From NCBI GenBank assembly GCA_963815505.1, contig CAWFGU010000023.1, positions 124,001 to 188,000 of the forward strand: DNA of 64,000 nucleotides. Reading direction: 5' to 3'. Under the pieces are notes generated by a model. That model saw only the letters and a list, made by a program, of their open reading frames with translations, did not search any database and had not been told where the DNA came from. The position numbers and the translations under genes are program-made. Shown piece by piece: positions 39,640 through 48,345 of this stretch (positions are counted from its first letter, which is position 1; each line of letters begins with the position of its first letter). This DNA is from CAXBBB01 sp963815505 (lineage in GTDB: Bacteria > Bacteroidota > Rhodothermia > Rhodothermales > BA12).

Positions 39640-41388
39640 TCATTCGACGTTCGCTACCAGAGCGTCAGAGTGCTGGACGTCATGTGCATGCGAGGGCAGC
39701 GTAAACCAGAACCGACTGCCGCCGCTGACTGCGTCGTCGACGCCGCACGTACCGCCCAGCCGATCTACGACACGCTGCACGATGGACAAGCCGACGCCAT
39801 GTCCCTCGACGCCGCCGCTGTGGAGCCGCTCGAACGGAGCGAAAATGGAAGACCGCCGCTCAGGTGGAACGCCGTCGCCGTTGTCGTCTACCCAGAAGTA
39901 CAGGTATCCGTCGGCAAGCTCGTGCGCGCCCAAGGTCAGCACTGGGGGGCGGCCGCCATATTTGACCGCGTTGGTGATCAGATTGGCCCAGCACGCCGTC
40001 ACCCACGGCGCATACCCCATCGCAACTGGCCAAACGTCGGGCATCGTCACCTGCGCGTCGTGAGCGGTGAGGACCGGACCCAGTCGGCGCAGCACGTCAC
40101 CGGCGATGCGGCCCATGTCGAGAGGCGCAGGAGTAACCGATTGGCTGCGCACACTCGCCAGCGTCAGCAGCCCGTCGATGATGCCGACCATCTGCCGAGA
40201 CAGGTCGAGGATGGCGTCGGTGGCCTCGCCTTGCATCTCCGACTCCAGACCGTCTTCCAGCGTGAGCAGTTGCGCGTAGCCGTAGATGCCGTTGATCGGC
40301 GTTTTGAGGTCGTGGGCGACCATGTGAGCGAATGCGTCCAGGTCTGCATTGCGCTGCTGCAACGCGTCGTGCGCCGCCCGCAAGGCGCGCTCGGCCGCTC
40401 GGTGCTCCGTCACATCGCGCAGCAGGATCAGACGGTCCGCCGACGTGCCCGATCCGGCATCGGTAGCACGCCACTCGAACCAGCGACTCTCCTCGCCGCG
40501 CGACAGTTCGACTGTCCCATGGTCCTGCCCAATCGCGAGCGCCAACTCGGGAAGGCAGTCGGCCAGTTGCTCTCCCAGAAGCGGTTGCGGCGAGATCCAC
40601 ACACCCAGCGCAGCGTTGAAGTCCGATATCGCTCCCCGCGGGTTGACCACCACGACGGCTTCGCTCATCCGGTCGATCAGCAGCGAACGGGCGGTCGGTT
40701 GCAGATCGAGCAAGCGGAAGCGGAACAGGGCAAGTCCGAACGCGCCTGCCGCCAGCGCGAACGCGATGACCGAGAAGTCCTTGTCGGACGGAATGACGCG
40801 CAAGAGAAACAACACGTTGAACAGCAGCGGCATCATGGCCCCGACGACGACCCAGAGCGTCAGCCGCCGATACGTGTTGAGCGCCCGTGCGTACGAGGAC
40901 AGAATCAGGACGCAACCCGTCAGAACGGACCCCCACAGGACGACGGCCAGTACCCATAACCACGGCCCATACGTGGTGACGCCGTTGTGGAACGGCCCGC
41001 TCGTTACGTGCTCCCACGTCGCCCAGATGAGGCCGTGCAGCGGCATCGTAGCGCCCAGCACACCCGTAATGGCAGCGATGGTGTAAAGAGCATACATCGG
41101 CCAGGAACGCAGCGCATCGCCTCGGCCGGTTAGCGAAAGCGCAAACGCCAGCCACGCGATCGGCGTCCAGGGGATGAACAGGTAGGCGAGCGCTCCCATC
41201 CAGTACGTCAGCTCTGACGGACCGAACAACTGGCCCAGCGAACACACCAACCACAGTCCGGCCGACCATGCCAGGCAGTACAGCGCCCGCGCGCCGCGCA
41301 TCTGGCGCCGTCGCCAAGAGACGGCGCCTAGCCAGATCATGCTGAACAGCGCGATCGGGGCTAAAAGCGCAAATAGCCAGTAGGACAC
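39640..41388 (-). CDS. Membrane sensor histidine kinase (7TM-PAS-HisKA-HATPase)
   Basis: 582 residues. Residues 1-210 hold seven membrane segments like the 7TM histidine-kinase sensor domain. A PAS-like domain follows (about 225-335, DRMSEAVVVVNPRGAISDFN). The HisKA box is AHMVAHDLKTPINGIYGYAQ, with the phospho-acceptor His near 365. The HATPase_c part has NLITNAVKYGG (N box), DNGDGVPP (G1) and HGVGLSIVQRVVDRLGG (G2). No response regulator is adjacent. The frame is intact. Confidence 0.92.
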   Translation of the reverse strand: MSYWLFALLAPIALFSMIWLGAVSWRRRQMRGARALYCLAWSAGLWLVCSLGQLFGPSELTYWMGALAYLFIPWTPIAWLAFALSLTGRGDALRSWPMYALYTIAAITGVLGATMPLHGLIWATWEHVTSGPFHNGVTTYGPWLWVLAVVLWGSVLTGCVLILSSYARALNTYRRLTLWVVVGAMMPLLFNVLFLLRVIPSDKDFSVIAFALAAGAFGLALFRFRLLDLQPTARSLLIDRMSEAVVVVNPRGAISDFNAALGVWISPQPLLGEQLADCLPELALAIGQDHGTVELSRGEESRWFEWRATDAGSGTSADRLILLRDVTEHRAAERALRAAHDALQQRNADLDAFAHMVAHDLKTPINGIYGYAQLLTLEDGLESEMQGEATDAILDLSRQMVGIIDGLLTLASVRSQSVTPAPLDMGRIAGDVLRRLGPVLTAHDAQVTMPDVWPVAMGYAPWVTACWANLITNAVKYGGRPPVLTLGAHELADGYLYFWVDDNGDGVPPERRSSIFAPFERLHSGGVEGHGVGLSIVQRVVDRLGGTCGVDDAVSGGSRFWFTLPSHAHDVQHSDALVANVE

Positions 41389-41585
41389 AGCCGAAGAAGA
41401 AGGACGGAGTGCGGTAGGAGCGCACGGAATCCATACGCAGAATACGACAGGTTATCGGCGTCCACATAGCCCACGTAAACGCTAAGGTCACACCCACTCA
41501 ACCGGCGGCTGTCACAATCCGCACGGCTTTTGCGTTCGGGCGCGTTGTATCCGGCTACCTTACCGCTTTCCAAATAGCCGCCGCC

Positions 41586-42338
41586 ATGCGCATTATCTCC
41601 CTCCTGCTCCTCGCCCTGTTTGCCGCTGGCTGTCAGCCCAACGTCTCGGCCCAAGACGCTCCCGACGCCACGGCCGACCTCCCCGCGACCAACTTTTACG
41701 CCATCACCACCACGATGGGCCGCATCGTCGTCGAACTGTCCGATGACACACCGCTGCACCGCGACAACTTCAAGCGGCTCGTCGTCGAAGGCACGCTGGA
41801 CTCGACTCGCTTCCACCGCGTCATCGACCAGTTCATGATTCAGGGCGGCGATCCCAACAGCCGCAACGACGACCCGTTCGATGACGGGCAAGGCGGGCCC
41901 GGCTGGGAGGTCGACGCCGAACTCAACCGCGGCTACCACTTCACCGGCGCTTTGGCTGCCGCGCGCGAAGGCGACCAGGTCAACCCGCAGCGCCGCTCGT
42001 CGGGCAGCCAGTTCTACCTCGTCCACGGCATGGCCATCGACTCGACGATTCTGATGCAGATGCGCGACCGCGTCCGCATGGGTTCGGGCGACGCCACGTT
42101 CGACTGGGACGACCAGACCAAAGCGCGCTACTTCGCCGAAGGCGGCGTGCCGTTCCTCGACGCCCAGTACACCGTCTTCGGACGCACCGTCGAAGGCCAG
42201 GACGTGATCGATGCCATCGCCACGATGCCAACCGGGCGCGCACGCGGCGAGCGCAGCATGACCGCCGACCAGCCGCCCACGCCCGTCTACCTCACCGTCG
42301 AGCCGCTCCCCAACTACACCTTGCCCGCTGGCGAGTGA
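41586..42338 (+). CDS. Cyclophilin-type peptidyl-prolyl isomerase lipoprotein
   Basis: 250 residues. The lipoprotein signal LLLLALFAAGC has Cys at about 16. The cyclophilin fold is visible: TTMGRIVVELSDDTPLHRDN near 46, the catalytic Arg/Phe motif TRFHRVIDQFMIQGGDP near 75, GSQFYLVHG near 140 and YTVFGRTVEGQDVIDAIA near 195. An insert before the last strands is usual for Bacteroidota homologues. It should assist folding of periplasmic or outer-membrane proteins. The frame is intact. The 300-base gap after it (42339-42638) holds only the lysS leader structure. Confidence 0.92.
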   Translation: MRIISLLLLALFAAGCQPNVSAQDAPDATADLPATNFYAITTTMGRIVVELSDDTPLHRDNFKRLVVEGTLDSTRFHRVIDQFMIQGGDPNSRNDDPFDDGQGGPGWEVDAELNRGYHFTGALAAAREGDQVNPQRRSSGSQFYLVHGMAIDSTILMQMRDRVRMGSGDATFDWDDQTKARYFAEGGVPFLDAQYTVFGRTVEGQDVIDAIATMPTGRARGERSMTADQPPTPVYLTVEPLPNYTLPAGE

Positions 42339-42540
42339 TTGAGCGGCACCGCACAATGCAAGCCCAGGGAGTCACCACCGCTCCTCGTGGAGAGAAAGGC
42401 TGGCCTCAGACGGTCCGGCGTCTCGGGCACGGAGAGAGTGAGCACCAAGAAATCGTTCTGTTTGAGCGCAGCATCACCGATGCATAGCGAGTTTGGACGA
42501 TTTTAGCGACCGATCGCAGAGCCAGCCGGAGCGACGTGAT

Positions 42541-42592
42541 GCCTTGACTTTTTGGTCCTTTCGTGTCAAGACTTGTGTCAAGGCGAAAGGAC
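42541..42592 (+). promoter_or_regulatory. Structured leader of lysS: interleaved inverted repeats (pseudoknot-like)
   Basis: Two perfect inverted repeats are interleaved: 42541-42548 (gccttgac) pairs with 42577-42584, and 42555-42563 (gtcctttcg) pairs with 42584-42592. The order left1-left2-right1-right2 is that of an H-type pseudoknot. A second GTCAAG at 42565-42570 and the palindrome CAAGACTTG (42567-42575) offer competing pairings. It ends 46 bases before the lysS start. It could be an attenuator, a protein-binding RNA site, or an operator; the sequence cannot distinguish these. Confidence 0.5.
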
Positions 42593-42638
42593 GCACACCT
42601 TCGATACCGAGAGTACGGTCACTTCAACACTGAGAGAC

Positions 42639-44230
42639 ATGAGCCAACCCGATCCGACTACCCCCGACCGAACCGAACAGGAACTCGCCCGCCGCGCCAA
42701 CCGCGACGCCATCGCCGATTCCGGGGTCGATCCGTATCCGGCCGCCGCGTTCAACCGTACGACCGACGCCGCTACGATCCAGGCGACCTACGACGACGAG
42801 CAGCACGCGCCCCAAGACGATCAGCCGGGCAGCTACGGCGTGGCCATCGCCGGGCGCATCGTGGCGATTCGAGTGATGGGCAAAGCCGCGTTCCTGTCCA
42901 TCGCCGACGAGAGCGGGCGCGTCCAACTCTACGTCCGCCGCGACGATCTGCCCGAGGGCTACTACAACGCCGTCGTCAAGAAGCGCGTCGACCTGGGCGA
43001 TTTCGTCGGTGTCAGCGGCTGGGTGTTCAGGACGCGGACCGGAGAGGTCAGCGTTCATTGTGAGACGTTTACGCTGCTCACCAAAGCCCTGCGCCCCCTA
43101 CCGGTCGAGAAGGAAGTCGATGGGCAGGTGTTCAACGAGATCACCGACAAGGAATTCCGCTACCGCCAGCGCTACGCCGACCTGGCGCTGCATCCCGACG
43201 TGCGCCACGTGTTCAAGCAGCGCGCCACGATCGTCAGCACGATCCGCCGCTTTCTGGACGAGAAGGGCTACACCGAAGTCGAGACGCCGGTCCTCCAGCC
43301 GCTCTACGGAGGAGCCGCCGCCCGTCCGTTCACGACGCACCACAACGCGCTCGACATGCCGCTCTTCCTGCGCATCGCCGACGAGCTGTACCTCAAGCGC
43401 CTGATCGTCGGCGGGTTCGAGGGCGTCTACGAGATCGCCAAGGACTTTCGCAACGAGGGGCTGTCGCGCTTCCACAACCCCGAGTTCACCATGCTCGAAG
43501 TCTACGTGGCCTACCAGGACTACACGTGGATGATGGAGATGGTCGAGGAGATGGTCCAAACGGTCGTCCAGAAGCTGAACGGCGGCACGAGCGTCGAGGT
43601 AGGCGAGCATACCATCGAGTTCGGCGGATCGTGGCGACGGCTGCCGTTCTTCCAGGCGATCCAGGACGCGACCGGTCACGACCTGATGGGCAAAGGCCGA
43701 GACGAGATCGAGGCCGCCGCCACGCTCGCTCCACATCGAAACCGACGCGTCGATGGGCGAGGGCAAGCTGCTCGACGAGATCTTCGGCGAAACCGTCGAG
43801 CCCAACCTGATCCAGCCGACGTTCATTACGGACTATCCGGTCTAGCCTCTCGCCGCTCGCCAAGCGCCACCGCGAGCACGACGGACTGGTCGAGCGCTTC
43901 GAGGCCATCGTCGGCGGCAAGGAGATCTGCAACGCCTTCAGCGAACTCAACGACCCCGACGACCAGCGCGCCCGCTTCGAGGAGCAAAACCGCCTGCGCA
44001 CAGCCGGAGACGACGAGGCCCAGCCGCTCGACGAAGATTACCTACGCGCCTTGGAATACGGCATGCCGCCAACAGCCGGAATGGGCATGGGCATCGACCG
44101 CTTGGCCATGATGCTGACCGGCCAGCCGTCGATCCGCGACGTAATCCTCTTCCCGCTGATGCGCCCCGAAGACGGTCAAACCGCGACGAGCGCAGATGCA
44201 GAAACCGCACAGCCGGACCCTGAGGCGTAA
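42639..44230 (+). CDS. lysS: Lysyl-tRNA synthetase, class II (two frame shifts)
   Basis: Charges tRNA-Lys. The restored protein is about 530 residues. The OB-fold anticodon domain covers about 60-160 (GRIVAIRVMGKAAFLSIADE). The class II core has motif 1 (VSTIRRFLDEKGYTEVETPV), motif 2 (EIAKDFRNEGLSRFHNPEFT) and motif 3 (GMGMGIDRLAMMLTGQPSIR). Shifts are near 43728 (a missing base) and 43842 (extra t; the in-frame TAG here is an artefact of the shift), after which SLSPLAKRHREHDGLVERFE restores the family sequence. An essential gene with shifts argues for sequence error. A short Ala/Asp-rich tail ends at TAA 44228-44230. Confidence 0.93.
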
Positions 44231-44322
44231 ACCTGCCGTATTTATACGCTCCCACGGCCCTCCTGACGCTGCGGGACATCGCGATTCCGCACCAACCAAA
44301 CGCGCTCCAGCGCAACTCCGCT

Positions 44323-44541
44323 ATGGCTAAGCAACAGCCGATCAAGCAGGAGGGCACCGTCACCGAGGCCCTTCCCAACGCCCAGTTCCGCGTCGAACTC
44401 GACAACGGACACACCATCCTCGGCCTGCTCTCGGGCAAGATGCGTAAGTTCTTTATCCGCATCCTCCCCGGCGACCGCGTCGACGTCGAGATGTCGCCCT
44501 ACGACCTCACCAAAGGCCGCATCGTCTACCGCTACAAGTGA
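44323..44541 (+). CDS. infA: Translation initiation factor IF-1
   Basis: 72 residues, the standard length. The OB-fold protein carries IKQEGTVTEALPNAQFRVEL, a conserved GKMRKFFIRILPGDRVDVEM and the C-terminal KGRIVYRYK. It binds the ribosomal A site during initiation. It follows lysS by 92 bases. The start lacks a GGAGG motif. Confidence 0.97.
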   Translation: MAKQQPIKQEGTVTEALPNAQFRVELDNGHTILGLLSGKMRKFFIRILPGDRVDVEMSPYDLTKGRIVYRYK

Positions 44542-44553
44542 GTCGGTAGCGAT

Positions 44554-45696
44554 CTAATCATGGGGCGCCGCCTCGTAGATTTGCACGCCCCACTCGGTAG
44601 ACCAGCACACCCGCTCGCCATCCGACCAAACCGAGAGGCCCGTTCCACTCGGCGACTCGGTCGTCGCGAGCGCTCGTCCTGTTTGCACGTCCAGAGCGTA
44701 CAGCCACGAGTCTCGACTGTGGTACACGACACCGTTGGCGTAGCACGTCGATCCTGCACCAGTACGCCCCAAGTCAGACCGCCAAACGCGTCGCCCCGAC
44801 TCGGCATCGAGGGCGACCAGGGACGCTCCTTGCTGAAAGAGGATCAGCACACCGTTCAACTGTGACCCGGCGGCCAGAGTGAGGCTATGAGCGTGCACCC
44901 CGTCGACGCGCCAGCGCTCGGACCCTCCGTTGAGGTCGGCGCAGGCGATGAAGCCTGAACCGCTCGTACTGCCGATCCACGCCTGATCGCCGTGCGTCAC
45001 GATGTGTCCGCCATCCGCTGCGCCGCGCCCGCTGACGACCATGCGCCATCGCGTCACGAGCGTATCCGGGTCGCGCGCCACCAGCACACTCGAGCTGTAT
45101 CCGGGACGCAAGTCGCGTAGGGATTCGAGTACGAGAAGATGCCCCCCGCCCAGTCGAATGTCTTGTGCCGGAGCCGTCGTAGCCGCACTCCGGACGCGTG
45201 TGCCCGTGCCGGTATCAAGCGCCATCAAGGCGGATTGGCGATAGGGGCGGATGCGCTCGACAGCGGTGTAGAGCCGCGTGTCGGTCTGCGCGTAGCGGTT
45301 GTGCGGCGGGAAGGCATGACCCTCGGGCAGACGCGTCGTCCACCGCATCTCTCCGCTGTGCAGCGACAGTGCCCGTATGCGCTGCGCGTCTTCGCTCGTT
45401 GCGTAGACGGTCTCCTTTCCATGATCCACCGTCAGTCGACCGGTTTGCCGCGCCGCCTCTCGGTTCCACGCAACACTCCACTGTTGGACGCCCGAAACCG
45501 CATCGCTCGCGATCAGCCGATCGTTCGTTGCGTGAAACACGACACCGTGTGCAACCAGAGGAGCTGCCGGAGACGAAGTCGGTTCGTCCGCCTGGATCGG
45601 CACTTCGGCGATCAGAGAGAGAGGCGAAACGGCACGGGTCATGCGCGGTAGCCTTCGAAACGGAGAAAGAGCAGGGCGGGAGTCGAAGGACGACAT
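44554..45696 (-). CDS. PQQ-like beta-propeller protein
   Basis: About 380 residues of repeated 40-residue blades with the PQQ-repeat pattern 'ALDxxTGxxxW': ASDAVSGVQQWSVAW, SLHSGEMRWTTRLPEGH, DLNGGSERWRVDGV, ALDAESGRRVWRSDLG and ALDVQTGRALA. This is the fold of BamB and PQQ-dehydrogenase propellers. No signal peptide is evident, so it may be cytoplasmic. The start is uncertain (45696 used; 45750 and 45642 are alternatives). No catalytic domain is attached. Confidence 0.75.
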   Translation of the reverse strand: MSSFDSRPALSPFRRLPRMTRAVSPLSLIAEVPIQADEPTSSPAAPLVAHGVVFHATNDRLIASDAVSGVQQWSVAWNREAARQTGRLTVDHGKETVYATSEDAQRIRALSLHSGEMRWTTRLPEGHAFPPHNRYAQTDTRLYTAVERIRPYRQSALMALDTGTGTRVRSAATTAPAQDIRLGGGHLLVLESLRDLRPGYSSSVLVARDPDTLVTRWRMVVSGRGAADGGHIVTHGDQAWIGSTSGSGFIACADLNGGSERWRVDGVHAHSLTLAAGSQLNGVLILFQQGASLVALDAESGRRVWRSDLGRTGAGSTCYANGVVYHSRDSWLYALDVQTGRALATTESPSGTGLSVWSDGERVCWSTEWGVQIYEAAPHD

Positions 45697-45927
45697 AGGC
45701 GCATTGGTAGATACAAAGTGGTAGTAGCGCTCGGGGCCGAGTCTCCACAAGAGAAGACGGCGCCTGATCGGCAGCGTCCCTCCAGGTTACAGAGACCGGA
45801 CGGAAGGCGTAGAGGATCTTGCTCCCTATCCCGTTAGCGCTTTGTCCCGACTTTTCGGGAGGATTCGTTACTTCGGCTGCGTTTGCGTCCGAAAACTCGG
45901 GACACATCTCCCACTCGCCCAGCGCCG

Positions 45928-47121
45928 ATGGTGCCTAGCTTTAGGCTCGCGTCCCTTCGTGCCTCTCCATTCCGCGCCGTGCTCGCACGCTACCTCGTCC
46001 TCCTCCTGATTGCCGCCACCTGCGTACCCCTCGAGGCAGCGAGCGCCATACAGCAGGTACCCACAGGCCCGGCAGAGCTTCAGCCTCGGCGGGACGGCCA
46101 AACGAGTTGGGGCGACACGCTCTTCGCCCGATACGACTTCAAGTCAGGCGAAACCGTCAGCCTGTACGTCGAGGGGGACTCGCTGGTGATCGACTATTGG
46201 CTGTTTAGAAATATCACCGCAGCGTTTTCTTCGTTCGACGACACTGAAGCCAACACCTTTCGGGCTGGATTTGGTTTTGGCGATGCTAAGCTATGGTTTT
46301 ATCTAGAATATTCTAAATACATAATATTATTCATTTTAATATTAATACCTTTGATGCTGTTTCTCCTGGTTCAGCTTGTGAAGAGTCGCAGGTCTGAAAG
46401 AAAGGCGTTGGAGGATCAAAAGCGCATTTTGAGGACTCGCCGGTACGTAGAGCAGAGCCGCGAGGACGAGCGCAAACGATTGGCACGCGAACTCCACGAT
46501 GGACCCCTCCAAACGCTCTACGCCCTACGCATGAACCTGGCACTGGTCGACCAAAGCCCCCGACAGCACGACGCGACGGTCGGCGAGGTGGCCTCCGAGT
46601 TGCGCGGGTTGACCGATACACTGCGATCTCCGCTGCTGAGCGGGTACGGTCTCGGAGAAGCGCTGCGGACACTTGCCGAGCGGCACCGAGAAACGAGCGG
46701 CACGACGGTCGACCTGACGATCGACCCGGACCTCTTCTCGGACGAAGACCCCGATGCCATTCCCGAGCAGCAGACGACGGCGCTCTTCCGCATGACACAG
46801 GAGGCGCTGAGCAACGTCGCCCGGCACAGTCAAGCCACGCGTGTCCGCGTCGTGCTGCGTAGAGAAGATGTGGAAGGAGCCAAGGGCGTCTCGCTGATCA
46901 TCGAGGATGACGGATCGGGATTCGACCTCCCCCGCCGCTTGGAAGACCTCGCCGAGACTGGGCATTATGGACTACTCGGCCAGCGTGAGCGCGCCGAGAT
47001 CCTTGGGGGCGAACTCCTCATTTGGTCGGTGCCTGGGCAGGGCACTCGGCTTACCGTGTGGGTGCCCCTCCACGTCTCCGATTCTCTTTTGGAACTCCAC
47101 CTTCTCCACGCATCTTCATGA
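45928..47121 (+). CDS. NarL-type sensor histidine kinase (HisKA_3)
   Basis: 397 residues. An N-terminal signal anchor and a short exported sensor domain (about 40-130) precede a second membrane helix near 131-152 (IILFILILIPLMLFLLVQLV), a coiled linker, and the HisKA_3 dimerisation helix ERKRLARELHDGPLQTLYAL (phospho-His near 190). The HATPase has ALFRMTQEALSNVARHSQ (N box), IIEDDGSGFDLP (G1) and GHYGLLGQRERAEILGG (G2). The codons of helix two are strikingly AT-rich (46295-46370) against a GC-rich background. Its stop overlaps the response-regulator start (ATGA), so the pair is an operon. ATG 45928 was chosen at the start of the anchor. Confidence 0.9.
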   Translation: MVPSFRLASLRASPFRAVLARYLVLLLIAATCVPLEAASAIQQVPTGPAELQPRRDGQTSWGDTLFARYDFKSGETVSLYVEGDSLVIDYWLFRNITAAFSSFDDTEANTFRAGFGFGDAKLWFYLEYSKYIILFILILIPLMLFLLVQLVKSRRSERKALEDQKRILRTRRYVEQSREDERKRLARELHDGPLQTLYALRMNLALVDQSPRQHDATVGEVASELRGLTDTLRSPLLSGYGLGEALRTLAERHRETSGTTVDLTIDPDLFSDEDPDAIPEQQTTALFRMTQEALSNVARHSQATRVRVVLRREDVEGAKGVSLIIEDDGSGFDLPRRLEDLAETGHYGLLGQRERAEILGGELLIWSVPGQGTRLTVWVPLHVSDSLLELHLLHASS

Positions 47122-47729
47122 CCGCTCCCTACCGCATCGTTCTAGCCGACGATCATGCCGTCTTCCGAGGCGGACTGCGTCGTCTCATAGAAGAGGACCC
47201 TACGCTACACGTTGTCGGAGAGGCGTCGAATGGTGAGGAGGCGCTGGAGGTAGCCGAGCGGCTGCTTCCCGACGTGCTCGTGCTCGACATCCAGATGCCC
47301 GGCATGTCCGGCCCCGAAGTGGTCACGGCGATACGCGAGCGCGGCATCGCGACGCGCATCCTCGGCCTGTCGGCGCACGACGACCCGGCCTACGTCGAGC
47401 GGTTTCTGCACGGCGGCGCCCTTGGGTTCGTCACCAAGGATCGCCCGCCCGCGCTCATCATCGAAGCAGTGAGGCAGGTGGCACAGGGCATGCCGATCTG
47501 GCTGGTGCGCCATCCGCTCGAATCGCCGCTCCACGCGCTGAACGAGCGCGAGCGCGACGTGCTGCGCCTGTTGGGAAACGGGCTGACCAACGAGAAAATC
47601 GCCGAGCAGTTGAACGTCGCCATATCGACCGTCCGCAACACGCTCACGTCGGTCTACGAGAAGGTCGGCGTGACGACATCGCGGGAGGCTATTGCGTGGG
47701 CTTGGCGCAACAACATGGTCGATCCGTAG
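47118..47729 (+). CDS. NarL/FixJ-family response regulator (LuxR HTH)
   Basis: 203 residues. The receiver domain has acidic residues in VLADDHAVFRGG, the phospho-acceptor Asp in VLVLDIQMPGMSGPEV (near 54) and the Lys in GFVTKDRP (near 107). The C-terminal LuxR-type HTH is LNERERDVLRLLGNGLTNEK then IAEQLNVAISTVRNTL. It overlaps the kinase stop by four bases and is its cognate partner. Two 16-base direct repeats just after the stop (47732-47767) are candidate binding sites. Confidence 0.94.
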   Translation: MTAPYRIVLADDHAVFRGGLRRLIEEDPTLHVVGEASNGEEALEVAERLLPDVLVLDIQMPGMSGPEVVTAIRERGIATRILGLSAHDDPAYVERFLHGGALGFVTKDRPPALIIEAVRQVAQGMPIWLVRHPLESPLHALNERERDVLRLLGNGLTNEKIAEQLNVAISTVRNTLTSVYEKVGVTTSREAIAWAWRNNMVDP

Positions 47730-47731
47730 AG

Positions 47732-47767
47732 CTGCTGCGCTTTCGTCAGACCTGCTGCGCTTTCGTC
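47732..47767 (+). repeat. Two 16-base direct repeats after the response regulator
   Basis: ctgctgcgctttcgtc occurs at 47732-47747 and again at 47752-47767, exactly 20 bases (two helical turns) apart. They lie between the response-regulator stop and the terminator, about 140-170 bases before the small secreted-protein gene. The helical phasing suggests a protein-binding site, perhaps for the adjacent regulator. Confidence 0.5.
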
Positions 47768-47775
47768 CCGGTCGA

Positions 47776-47815
47776 AAAGGAGGAATGTCCCGAAAAGTCG
47801 GGACATTCCTCCTTT
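47776..47815 (+). terminator. Long perfect hairpin terminator after the two-component operon
   Basis: An 18-bp perfect stem (47776-47793 with 47798-47815) with an AAAG loop, followed by CGTTTCG. The loop-proximal part (tcccgaaaagtcggga) recurs in reversed orientation upstream of the kinase gene at about 45846-45862, so this hairpin belongs to a repeated hairpin family and may act in both directions. Confidence 0.85.
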
Positions 47816-47903
47816 CGTTTCGGGAGGATCCTCCTTGCGGTCTCGAAAGCGTCCAGGGTAGGTTGATGGCACAATCACTCGACCACCTCACACCCCTCAC
47901 CTC

Positions 47904-48275
47904 ATGAAGCAATCGTACCGTCTCCTCGCCGTCCTGCTGGTCCTGCCGTTCCTGGCGGGCACCAACTCGTTCGCGGACAACTCGGCCATCGCCTCCGTTC
48001 CCTCTCCCGGTGCCTTCGACGTGCCGGTGCTGAGCGTCGTCTCCCCCAGCGGAAACACGATCGAGTTTTACCAGAGCGATCTGGGCTGGGAAGCCGTCAG
48101 CGCCGAGCAACTCGCTGCTCTGTCAGACGAGGTGAACACCATTCCCGAGTCGATCCTCGACCAGATCAACACGTCCCCGCTGCTGGAGGGCGCCGCCGGT
48201 GAACCGGGCTGGACGTGCGAAGTCGTCAAGCACACCAACGGCCCGTGGACCTGGAACTGCTGGCGCGACTATTGA
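47904..48275 (+). CDS. Small exported protein with Cys/Trp-rich C-terminus
   Basis: 123 residues. The signal peptide LLAVLLVLPFLAGTNSFA is cleaved near residue 25. The middle is acidic and unlike known families (VLSVVSPSGNTIEFYQSDLG). The C-terminus GWTCEVVKHTNGPWTWNCWR plus Asp-Tyr has two Cys 15 residues apart and four Trp, so a disulfide-closed aromatic loop is likely. It is the first gene after the NarL-type two-component system and may be its output or ligand (inference). No family recognised. Confidence 0.7.
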   Translation: MKQSYRLLAVLLVLPFLAGTNSFADNSAIASVPSPGAFDVPVLSVVSPSGNTIEFYQSDLGWEAVSAEQLAALSDEVNTIPESILDQINTSPLLEGAAGEPGWTCEVVKHTNGPWTWNCWRDY

Positions 48276-48345
48276 TCCTCGCGGATCACGACTAAGGCGG
48301 GTCGAGACGGTGAACCGGGCGACGTAGGAGCCGTTGGGGCGTCGC

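Noticed and set aside
47771..47835. Possible riboswitch before the small secreted-protein gene
   Set aside because: The fold is one long perfect hairpin with a short loop, typical of a terminator, and no ligand-binding core can be seen.
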